DNA of 64,000 bases, taken from assembly GCA_035566435.1 (NCBI GenBank), contig DATMRF010000034.1, positions 124,001 through 188,000 on the forward strand, read 5' to 3'. Positions 17,057 through 24,257 of the stretch are shown one piece after another. Position numbers and translations under genes: made by a program. The notes beneath the pieces were generated by a model, which was not told the DNA's origin, searched no databases, and saw only the letters and a list, made by a program, of their open reading frames with translations. The number at the start of each line of letters is the position of its first letter. The stretch's first letter is position 1. The DNA is from DATMRF01 sp035566435. Lineage in GTDB: Bacteria > Verrucomicrobiota > Verrucomicrobiia > Limisphaerales > UBA8199.

Positions 17057-18277
17057 TCACTTCTTATGCACCTTCGCGGCTACCTTCAGCCGGAGCGCAT
17101 TTAACCGGATAAAGCCGGTGGCGTCGTCCTGGTTATAGGCTTTGGTCGGGTCGGCTTCCATGGTGGCGATGGCCGGGTTATACAGGCTGACCCGGGATTT
17201 CCGGCCGGCGACCATGATGTTGCCTTTGTAGAGTTTCACTCGCACGGTGCCGGTCACATTCTTCTGGCTTTCGGTGACAAAGGCCTGCAAGGCCAACCGC
17301 TCGGGCGCAAACCAGTATCCATAGTACACCAGCTCCGCGTACCGCGGGATGAGGGAGTCGCGCAAATGCATGACTTCCCGGTCCATAGTGATGGTTTCCA
17401 TTTGCCGGTGGGCAAAGTGCAGGATGGCGCCGCCCGGGGTTTCATAGACGCCCCGCGATTTCATGCCTACGTAACGGTTCTCGACCATATCGACGCGGCC
17501 TACGCCGTGTTTGCCTCCGAGCTTGTTTAAGGCCCTCATCACCCCGAGCGGGTTCAGCGTCTTGCCGTTCACCGTGACGCAGTTGCCTTTCCTGAAGGCG
17601 AGCGTGACATACTCGGGCTTGTTGGGAGCGTCCTCGGGGGCGACGCTGAGTTTGAACATGTCTTTGTTCTTAGGGGCGAAGGCGTCCATCCACGGGTCCT
17701 CGAGGATGCCTGCCTCGAAGGAGATGTGCAGGAGATTGCGGTCCATAGAATAGGGTTTTTTGGCCGAGGCCTGCACCGGGATCTTCTTTTCCTCGCAGTA
17801 AGCGATCATCTCCGCCCGGCCGGGGAACTGATCACGGAAGGAGGCGTCGCGCCAGGGGGCGATGACCTGGAGCTCCGGCGCGAGCGCGGCGGCGGTGAGT
17901 TCAAACCGGACCTGGTCGTTGCCTTTGCCGGTGGCGCCGTGGGCCAGCGCGTCGGCTTTTTCCTTGCGGGCAACCGCGATCATTCCCTTGGCGATCAGCG
18001 GGCGGGCGATGCTCGTGCCCAGGAGGTATTGACTTTCGTAAATGGCGCCGGCCTGGAGCATCGGAAAGATGAAGTCGCGCGCGAACTCCTCCTGCAAATC
18101 CAAGATGTAGCATTTGGAGCCGCCGGTCTTTCTGGCTTTGGCTTCGAGTCCTCTCAATTCCTCTTCCTGGCCGATATTGGCGCAGAAAGTGATGATCTCC
18201 GCGTCATACCTTTCCTTCAGCCACGACAGGATCACCGAGGTATCGAGCCCGCCCGAATATGCCAGTACAATTTTCAT
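17057..18277 (-). CDS. argG: Argininosuccinate synthase
   Basis: 406 residues, the normal length. The N-terminal PP-loop VLAYSGGLDTSVIL binds ATP. Downstream are the conserved ATGKGNDQVRFEL segment for citrulline/aspartate binding and the Y-S-x-D-R-N-L-L region. It condenses citrulline and aspartate to argininosuccinate in arginine synthesis. No other arg genes are adjacent. It diverges from hemW across 98 bp that contain the GAAACGT repeat. Confidence 0.96.
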   Translation of the reverse strand: MKIVLAYSGGLDTSVILSWLKERYDAEIITFCANIGQEEELRGLEAKARKTGGSKCYILDLQEEFARDFIFPMLQAGAIYESQYLLGTSIARPLIAKGMIAVARKEKADALAHGATGKGNDQVRFELTAAALAPELQVIAPWRDASFRDQFPGRAEMIAYCEEKKIPVQASAKKPYSMDRNLLHISFEAGILEDPWMDAFAPKNKDMFKLSVAPEDAPNKPEYVTLAFRKGNCVTVNGKTLNPLGVMRALNKLGGKHGVGRVDMVENRYVGMKSRGVYETPGGAILHFAHRQMETITMDREVMHLRDSLIPRYAELVYYGYWFAPERLALQAFVTESQKNVTGTVRVKLYKGNIMVAGRKSRVSLYNPAIATMEADPTKAYNQDDATGFIRLNALRLKVAAKVHKK

Positions 18278-18336
18278 GGCGGGAAATTAAAGTGCAATGC
18301 GCGCAAAACGCAATGAGAACGTTGGCCTGCGCCGGG

Positions 18337-18374
18337 GTTAAGGCGTTGAAACGTGAAACGTGAAAACGTGAAGA
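18337..18374. repeat. GAAACGT short tandem repeat
   Basis: About 38 bp between argG and hemW made of near-repeats of GAAACGT and GAAAACGT, opening with GTTAAGGCGTTG. It resembles the arms of the hairpin at 5191-5265, which also contain AAAACGTT units and GTTAAG. It ends right at the hemW start codon, so it may form part of that gene's leader. Confidence 0.6.
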
Positions 18375-18375
18375 G

Positions 18376-19596
18376 ATGACGACCGGCTTTTCGGTAGCCC
18401 GCATGACGGACTCGGATTATGCTGATGCCATGCTCGAATTGTGGTCCGAGGCTATTGCCAGTCTGTATGTGCACGTGCCCTTCTGCGCGCAGAAGTGCTC
18501 GTACTGCGCTTTCTATTCGGAGCCGTCCGGCGGGGATGTCATCAACCGTTACGTTGCCGCGCTCATCCGCGAGATGGAAATGGTCGCGTCTGATCTCAAG
18601 CCGACCACAGTATTTTTTGGCGGCGGCACTCCCTCGCTGCTGAACCTTCGGCAATGGGAACAGATCCTTCGTGCCATGGAACGGCTGAACCTGCTAGGCG
18701 CAGCCGAATGGACGGTCGAATGCAATCCTGCGACCGTCTCGCTCGACAAAGCCAAATTGCTTCGTTCGTATGGCGTCAACCGGGTTTCCATGGGTGTGCA
18801 ATCCCTGAATGATGGGTTGCTCGAGCGCCTGGGGCGCGTGCACACGCGCGAGATGGCATTCAAGTCGTTCGATATTCTGCGCCAAGCCGGCTTCGACAAC
18901 GTGAACCTGGACCTGATGTTCGCCATTCCCGGTCAGACGCTGGAGGTGTGCCGCGAGACACTGGCCGAGGCGACCGCGATGGGCAGCGAGCATGTCTCGA
19001 GTTACGAGGTAATCTATGAGGAGGACACCGCTCTCTATGCGCAATTGCACGCAGGCGAGTTTGATGAAGACGAAGATCTGGCCTGTGCGATGTACGATGA
19101 ATTGGTGGACCGGGCCACCTCCGCCGGGTTTCAACAGTATGAAGTTGCCAATTTTGCGCGCAACACTCCGCCATCGTCGCTGGTCCCTCCTGCTTTTGCC
19201 TGCCGCCACAACCTGAACTATTGGCGCGGCGGCTCGTTCTACGGGTTGGGGCCCAGTGCGACCAGTTATGTTCGCGGTGTGCGAACGAAGAACTGGTCCA
19301 ACACGCAACTGTATTGCGAGCAACTGGAAAAGGGCAAACGGGCCATTGAGTCAAGGGAAGAGTTGTCGCCGCTGGCTCGGGCCGGAGAGACGGCCGCGTT
19401 TGGGTTGCGCATGATCGCGGGCTGGCCATTCGAGCAGTTCGCACAGGTTACCGGCCACGACCTGCGCCGGGAGTGGGCAGGGGACATGTCGCAGTTGGAA
19501 CAGCAGGGCTGGGGCAAACTCAGCGACGACCGGTTCCGGCTCACCCCACAAGGGCTGCGGTTCGCCGATGCCGCCGCGCAACTGTTCTTGCGCTGA
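18376..19596 (+). CDS. hemW: HemW-like radical SAM protein
   Basis: 406 residues. The radical SAM cluster motif is C37-x3-C41-x2-C44 (FCAQKCSYCAF), with FFGGGTPSLL and the V-E-C-N-P strand typical of the HemN/HemW group. The C-terminal HemN domain is present (GLRMIAGWPFEQF). The extra Cys of true HemN oxidase motif (CxxxCxxCxC) is not present, which fits HemW, a heme chaperone, rather than coproporphyrinogen dehydrogenase. The start is uncertain; ATG 18403 or 18430 would also work. Confidence 0.88.
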   Translation: MTTGFSVARMTDSDYADAMLELWSEAIASLYVHVPFCAQKCSYCAFYSEPSGGDVINRYVAALIREMEMVASDLKPTTVFFGGGTPSLLNLRQWEQILRAMERLNLLGAAEWTVECNPATVSLDKAKLLRSYGVNRVSMGVQSLNDGLLERLGRVHTREMAFKSFDILRQAGFDNVNLDLMFAIPGQTLEVCRETLAEATAMGSEHVSSYEVIYEEDTALYAQLHAGEFDEDEDLACAMYDELVDRATSAGFQQYEVANFARNTPPSSLVPPAFACRHNLNYWRGGSFYGLGPSATSYVRGVRTKNWSNTQLYCEQLEKGKRAIESREELSPLARAGETAAFGLRMIAGWPFEQFAQVTGHDLRREWAGDMSQLEQQGWGKLSDDRFRLTPQGLRFADAAAQLFLR

Positions 19597-19615
19597 ACCG
19601 GTCCTCAAGTCGAAC

Positions 19616-19686
19616 GTCCACAGTCCACAGTCCACAGTCCACAGTCCACAGTCCAGAGTCCGCAGGCCAGAGTCCAAAGTCCAAGG
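19616..19686. repeat. CAGTCCA heptamer tandem repeat
   Basis: At least four exact CAGTCCA units in a row, followed by decayed units (AGAGTCC, CAGGCCAG, AAAGTCC). It lies in the 237-bp gap after hemW and before the convergent arylsulfotransferase end. Too short a unit for CRISPR; it is a microsatellite-like intergenic repeat. Confidence 0.85.
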
Positions 19687-19833
19687 CCGGGTGTAGATAG
19701 CTATAGATCGCAGGCGTGAGGGTCTTTCACTCGCAACGCCCACATCGCCATCGGTCGTGGCCGCGACCGGCACAGTTGTGTGGGCGCAGAGTATGACTGT
19801 GTTCGGGCCGTCAGGAATAGCAGCGGCAGCAAC

Positions 19834-21603
19834 CTATTGAGAAACGACGCGGTAATAGCGGACGGCGAACTCGTTCGAGCCCTGGTCATCAAAATCGAAA
19901 TTCCCCGGGGAGCCCGATTGGGAAGCGAGGCCGATTGCCTGCCAATCGGCCAGGTCGGTTGAGGCCTCGATGGTGTAGGTTCGGGTTTCATCCGCCGAGA
20001 ATTGGAGGTGCGGCATGCCATTTTGAAAGTTGACGGTCAAATCGGCGACGGGCTGCGCCGGGTGGGCGTATAGATCCGGAATTCGGTGGCTACGGTAGGC
20101 ACTGTAGCCCTGGTAGGTGCCGTCAGCATTGCCGTAGTCGAAGTAGGCGAGATCGAACACGACTTCAGGAACCGGGTCGTGGGTGACTTCTTTGATTCGG
20201 ACCATCGAGGCGGCGGGCGCGATTGGACTGGGCCGGACGCCGTTCACATAAACGACGTAACCGAAGGTGACCAGGACATTTCCGGTTTGCGGCAGCCAGT
20301 CCGCGTTCCCGACGCGGTCGGTATAAATGGGTTCCGAATTGGTCCGGCCGTAATCCCATACCTGGGACACTTCCATGGTTTGCTCGTTGATGTCGTATTC
20401 GACGGCGCGGCTGTAATTGTTCGAATCGTCCAGGGGTGGGTCGAAGGGACTGGCGCGGTAATTGCCATCATCATAGACGAGCAATGTGCCCTGCGGCGTG
20501 AGCAATGGCGCATGTTGCCCGAACTGCCACTCGAAGGTCGCGCCTATCGGCGTCAGCAAATATTGCTGGAAATCCGGGCCCCAGTTTGCGGGGGGGCCCA
20601 GGATCCATTTGAGCTGGCCGGTTTGCCGATAGAATTTGATGACGGCATTCTGGTCGCGCAGGGAGACGATGATGGTATCGTCTCTGGGATCCTCGATAAG
20701 GGCGTTGGCGTGTTCGATATCCCAGCCCATTGGTGTGTTAATGTCGAAGGTGAGGTAGGTGACTCTTCGCGGGTCCAGCACGTCGATAGGGGACCAGGTA
20801 TTGAGCAAGGCGGCGTTGGTGGCCGAGATTTCGACGACCTTGTTGTAAAGCACACTGGTGGTCTGGGTGGACGCGTAGGGGTCGGACGAGCTGGTGGGGA
20901 AATTGGTCTCGACCCGACTATCATCACTCAGATACAGAATTGTGTCATGAGGGGTTGGCACGCCGTCGTGAAGGTTGATGGTCAAATTGGTCGGCACATT
21001 CCAATTGTTGACCGTGTTCCCGAGCATATCGATTTCGACGAAATTGGTCGTGAGCGGGATGAAGAGGTCGCCGTTAGCGAGTTGGCGGACGTCGGAAGTG
21101 GTCGGCACGGTGCTGTACCACACCACCTCGGCGGAATTGTCCACGACGGTCACATAGGCACGCTTGGTGTTCCGATTGGCGATTCTGAACAGGGTGTAGC
21201 CGGGCTCCATTTTCTCGGGTTCGTTGGTGAACAGCACGCTGGTGGGGAAGCCGCCGGGCAGGGGAGCGGTGATAAAGAGCAGCGGCTGAGCGGCGGTGAC
21301 GGCGTTCCGGGATTTGTCATACACGGTGACGGTAATCACGTTGGTCCGGCCGGCTTTGAACCCCAGCAACGGGACGGAATGGGTGGTGGCATAGTCATAA
21401 AAGCCACGGGTCCAGGCGTTGGTTCCGTCGGTCACGGAGACACTGACGCGGGAATCCTGGTCGGTGGTTAATTGCAGGAGCCCGGCGAGCGGTGCGTTAG
21501 TGGCGGGTGTAAACGTCGGGCCGGAGAGAAATGTGAGGGCGTGGGAGGCAATGGGAAGGGCGGAGAGGAACGCCATTGCTAAACGCAGTCTTATCTTGAT
21601 CAT
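19834..21603 (-). CDS. Secreted arylsulfotransferase-like protein
   Basis: 589 residues from MIKIRLRLAM at 21603, which starts with a signal peptide ending at A-S-H-A. The frame stays open to 21852, but the extra 83 codons come from the composite repeat and are rejected. The beta-propeller has the arylsulfotransferase (ASST) motif E-H-A-N-A-L-I-E-D-P and S-L-R-D-Q-N-A-V-I-K-F...G-Q-L-K-W-I-L-G. An N-terminal beta domain precedes it, as in ASST. The last about 65 residues form a separate module ending R-Y-Y-R-V-V-S-Q, also seen in two other secreted proteins here. It would transfer sulfate between phenols in the periplasm, or be a non-catalytic relative. Confidence 0.78.
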   Translation of the reverse strand: MIKIRLRLAMAFLSALPIASHALTFLSGPTFTPATNAPLAGLLQLTTDQDSRVSVSVTDGTNAWTRGFYDYATTHSVPLLGFKAGRTNVITVTVYDKSRNAVTAAQPLLFITAPLPGGFPTSVLFTNEPEKMEPGYTLFRIANRNTKRAYVTVVDNSAEVVWYSTVPTTSDVRQLANGDLFIPLTTNFVEIDMLGNTVNNWNVPTNLTINLHDGVPTPHDTILYLSDDSRVETNFPTSSSDPYASTQTTSVLYNKVVEISATNAALLNTWSPIDVLDPRRVTYLTFDINTPMGWDIEHANALIEDPRDDTIIVSLRDQNAVIKFYRQTGQLKWILGPPANWGPDFQQYLLTPIGATFEWQFGQHAPLLTPQGTLLVYDDGNYRASPFDPPLDDSNNYSRAVEYDINEQTMEVSQVWDYGRTNSEPIYTDRVGNADWLPQTGNVLVTFGYVVYVNGVRPSPIAPAASMVRIKEVTHDPVPEVVFDLAYFDYGNADGTYQGYSAYRSHRIPDLYAHPAQPVADLTVNFQNGMPHLQFSADETRTYTIEASTDLADWQAIGLASQSGSPGNFDFDDQGSNEFAVRYYRVVSQ

Positions 21604-21663
21604 TAACGAGTGTTCCACCATAGCCTCGACAGACGTTGAGGAAGGGCATGTGGTTACAGCTGA

Positions 21664-21847
21664 GGGTTGCAGGTTGCGGGGTGAAGGGGGCGGGTTGCAA
21701 GTTGAAGGGTGCAGGTTGAAGGTTTTCAGGGAGCGGGCACATGAGGCGCGGAGGCGAGGGCGGAGTGGAGTGATGGAGTGTCGGGGTGGTTGATGGTTGA
21801 TAGTTAAGAGTTGATAGAGGGCGGATCGGCGGAATTGGAAATTGCAC
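21664..21847 (-). repeat. Composite intergenic repeat, copy A
   Basis: On the minus strand this reads, in order: CAATT(T/C)CCAATTCCGCC, CTCTATCAACT, a run with CCATCAACCACCCCG, CACTCC(A)TC-type words, GCCCGCTC, then CTGAAAACCTTCAAC and repeats of TTCAACTTGCAACC. The same words in the same order occur on the plus strand at 32995-33150 (copy B). It fills the space upstream of the arylsulfotransferase and extends its open frame artificially. Confidence 0.75.
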
Positions 21848-21924
21848 ATCAAGGCAGGGAGAGGGAGGACATAGCCGCCAGTCGTCTCCTACGTATAACG
21901 GAGGACGTACCGGCTCGGCGGTGT

Positions 21925-23046
21925 TCAACTCGCGGGGGGCTGGACTTCGACTTTGAGGGTTGGGGAGTCGCCCTTTTTGTCTTTGCCTGGATAAAGCGTG
22001 ACGTGGGGGTACGGCATTTCAATGCCCAGTTCGTCGAATTTCTTCTTCAGGCGCCGGTTGAATTCCCGGCCCACGAACCATTGCTTGATGGGTTTGGTCT
22101 TGATGCGTCCTTTGATGATGACTGCGGAGTCGCCGAATTTGTCCAAGCCGACGACCTCGACCGGGGCCAGAATATGTTCTTTGAGGAGGGGATCGCTCTG
22201 CAGGTCTTTGCCGACAGCCTCGATGACGGCGGCGACCTGGTCAGGGTCCTCCCGGTAAGCGACGCCGATCTCAAAAACGTAGAAGGAGAACTCCTTGGTC
22301 ATGTTGGTGACGACGTCGATTTTCCCGTTGCGGACGTAATGGACGTTCCCGGCGAAGTCGCGCAGGATGATCATGCGCAGGGTGATTTTTTCCACCAGGC
22401 CGGATTTGTCGTTTAATTGGACGATGTCGCCGACTCGGACCTGGTCTTCGAGCAGGAGGAAGAACCCGCTGATGACATCCTGCACGAGGTGTTGCGCGCC
22501 AAAGCCCACAGCGACTCCGACCACGCCGGCAGCGGCGAGGATGGGTCCGATCTGCACTCCGAGCTGGCCCAGGAGCATCACGGAGGCCAGGAGCAGGATA
22601 CCGGTGCGCATCACCCAGCGAGTGACCGAAGTCAGGGTGTCGGCGCGTTTCTGGGACTCGGTGTCCCGCTTGCCGCGGTTGAGAAAGGCCACGAGCCGGC
22701 CAGCGAGGATTCCCGAACCCTCCAGGGCCACGAACGTGATAACGACGATGATGGCGATGCCCAGTCCGTTGGTCAACAGCCAGGCCACCGCCAGTTCGAG
22801 CACCCGATCGGTGTTCACGCCGACCTCGCGGAGGAGGAAACTCAAGGCTACGACCAGGAGGCCAACCGAGATGAGCCAGTGCGCGGAGGTGGTGAGCGTG
22901 CGCGCCAATTTTTGCGAATCCGGGTCCTGCCGGTCTTTGAAGAGACGGGCGAACAGCCGGCGGTTGAGCATGGCGGCGGCCTTGAGGACGGCAATCGTGA
23001 CGGCGGCAATGACGACCAGAGTAAGGCCATGTTGCGAGAGCCACAT
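21925..23046 (-). CDS. MscS-family mechanosensitive channel
   Basis: 373 residues with about five hydrophobic segments. The pore helix is AAGVVGVAVGFGAQHLVQDV near residues 181-200, followed by the MscS beta domain (V-R-V-G-D-I-V). Residues about 33-86 and 120-172 repeat one another (DxxSQKxAxTLT...RW...GxLLLA), an internal duplication of the TM unit. The stop lies in GC-rich intergenic DNA and the start is 32 bp downstream of a cyclic-nucleotide-binding gene on the same strand. In the bCNG family this channel type carries a fused C-terminal cyclic-nucleotide domain; here it is separate. Confidence 0.88.
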   Translation of the reverse strand: MWLSQHGLTLVVIAAVTIAVLKAAAMLNRRLFARLFKDRQDPDSQKLARTLTTSAHWLISVGLLVVALSFLLREVGVNTDRVLELAVAWLLTNGLGIAIIVVITFVALEGSGILAGRLVAFLNRGKRDTESQKRADTLTSVTRWVMRTGILLLASVMLLGQLGVQIGPILAAAGVVGVAVGFGAQHLVQDVISGFFLLLEDQVRVGDIVQLNDKSGLVEKITLRMIILRDFAGNVHYVRNGKIDVVTNMTKEFSFYVFEIGVAYREDPDQVAAVIEAVGKDLQSDPLLKEHILAPVEVVGLDKFGDSAVIIKGRIKTKPIKQWFVGREFNRRLKKKFDELGIEMPYPHVTLYPGKDKKGDSPTLKVEVQPPAS

Positions 23047-23078
23047 GCGGATTGCCTCCAGGAGATTCTATGGTTCCA

Positions 23079-23543
23079 CTAAACGAGCCAGACGTCTTTG
23101 AGGGCGCGCAGCTCGGAGAAGCGATTGGTAATGTCCGCCAGCCGAATCGCCAGTGACCGGCTTAGGCCGTGCAACAAAGGCGTCGCCAGTTCCGGGGCCT
23201 TCAGCAGGTTGCGAAACTGCTGAGCATCCATCCGGAAGGCCACGCAGGCAGTGGTGGCTTTGACGGTGGCGGTCCGTACGCCGGACTCGAGCACCCCGAT
23301 TTCGCCGAAATGGCCGCCGGTCTCGGTAGTGCGCAAGTGTGTTTCATTGCCGCGCGCGTCGGTGAAGTAGGCGCCGGTGGTGCCATCCATCAAGAGAAAG
23401 AGCGCGTCGGCCGGGTCGCCCTGGCGGACAATCTTGTCGCCGGGGGCGAAGCGGAGCACTTCGCCGTAGCTGAGCAGAGCGCCGACTTGCTGATTGGTCA
23501 TGTCGGCAAGGATGCGGACCCCGCGAAGGTCTGGAGTGCTCAT
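23079..23543 (-). CDS. Stand-alone cyclic-nucleotide-binding protein
   Basis: 154 residues forming a single cNMP-binding beta-roll. Conserved features: G-D-K-I-V-R-Q-G-D-P at about 36-45, and the phosphate-binding cassette F-G-E-I-G-V-L-x-x-x-V-R-T-A-T-V near residues 92-107 with the Arg that contacts the cyclic phosphate. No helix-turn-helix follows, so it is not a Crp-type transcription factor. It lies directly upstream of the MscS gene and probably gates or modulates that channel in response to cAMP or cGMP. The class III cyclase starts 714 bp away on the other strand. Confidence 0.85.
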   Translation of the reverse strand: MSTPDLRGVRILADMTNQQVGALLSYGEVLRFAPGDKIVRQGDPADALFLLMDGTTGAYFTDARGNETHLRTTETGGHFGEIGVLESGVRTATVKATTACVAFRMDAQQFRNLLKAPELATPLLHGLSRSLAIRLADITNRFSELRALKDVWLV

Positions 23544-23667
23544 ACGGGGTAATCTTGCCGAACCGGGTTGGAAGTCCAGCGCGAAATGCTGGGTAATGCC
23601 TCAGTGGGCGCACGACCGATTTCGTGCAGCGCCTCCTCCTGGCGCATAAATCGGTAGCAATGCAAAC

Positions 23668-23789
23668 AGATTTAACGCAAAGACGCAAAGGTGCAGAGGC
23701 GCAAAGTCCTGTTTCGAGTTTTCGACCACGGATTTCACGGATTTCACAGATGGCCAAAAGAAATCCTTGTTATGCTTGCGATCCGTGGT
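23668..23789. repeat. CGCAAAG-type and CACGGAT-type dispersed repeats
   Basis: The left part has the units AACGCAAAGACGCAAAGG and GCGCAAAG. The right part has ACCACGGATTTCACGGATTTCAC, and 9-bp inverted arms ACCACGGAT (23725-23733) and ATCCGTGGT (23781-23789) enclose 47 nt. Words like these are common intergenic repeats in several environmental phyla. They sit exactly where the transposase remnant at 23796-23894 breaks off. Confidence 0.6.
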
Positions 23790-23795
23790 TAAACC

Positions 23796-23894
23796 CCCGT
23801 GCATGTGAGGTCGAATCTCCGGGTCAAGCCAGGGGCGGCGCTCCTTTGTGCTGAAGACGATGCGAAGGATGACTTGGCTGAAGGATTGAGGCAT
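23796..23894 (-). pseudogene. RAYT (Y1 transposase) N-terminal remnant
   Basis: The first about 33 residues of a minus-strand frame begin MPQSFSQVILRIVFSTKERR and continue to an R-P-x-x-H-G segment. This matches the start of REP-associated tyrosine transposases (IS200/Y1 type, usual start MPQSxxxLxxHIVFSTKxRRP). The HUH motif and catalytic Tyr are missing because the sequence turns into repeat DNA. It is a decayed fragment, not a working transposase. Confidence 0.7.
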
Positions 23895-23949
23895 AACGGA
23901 TTATGTATCCGAATTGATCAGTCCGAACCGAACCGACCGACCTTATGAA

Positions 23950-24192
23950 GCAGGCCGTTGGCCTGCAACTGCAAAAAGGGGGCGGTGAAACCCAGGGCGT
24001 TGCTGGGCTGGTATGAGGCAGGCCGTTGGCCTCAGAGCAAGGGCGTCCACCCCTCACCCAATGTCAGGACCAGAGCAGGGAGGTGTATATATGGTCTCAC
24101 ATACAAAAGGTGCTGGAATGCCCCTGGATCACAGGTTCCGAGGAGTTCCATCCTGCACCCGGCATTACCTGACGCACGATTGGAATCGTGCG
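23950..24192. repeat. Cluster of REP-like hairpins
   Basis: Three short palindromes lie close together: GCAGGCCGTTGGCCTGC at 23950-23966, AGGCCGTTGGCCT at 24020-24032 (both preceded by TATGA-GCAGGCC-type sequence), and CGCACGATTGGAATCGTGCG-type arms at 24173-24192. They fill the leader upstream of the cyclase gene and lie next to the RAYT remnant. RAYT proteins mobilise such REP hairpins, so the association is expected. Confidence 0.55.
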
Positions 24193-24257
24193 CCCCTGCC
24201 TATTTTGTGGTAAGTTCAAAGTTGATTCCACGGCACACCAAGGGTCAGGGCCATGTT

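Noticed and set aside
19616..19686. Possible CRISPR
   Set aside because: Unit is only 7 bp with no spacers.
20086..21471. Plus-strand frame of 461 codons opposite the arylsulfotransferase
   Set aside because: Val/Gly/Asp-rich shadow frame; the real gene has a signal peptide and motifs on the minus strand.
21604..21852. N-terminal extension of the arylsulfotransferase
   Set aside because: The extra codons are made of the composite repeat; the signal peptide begins at 21603.
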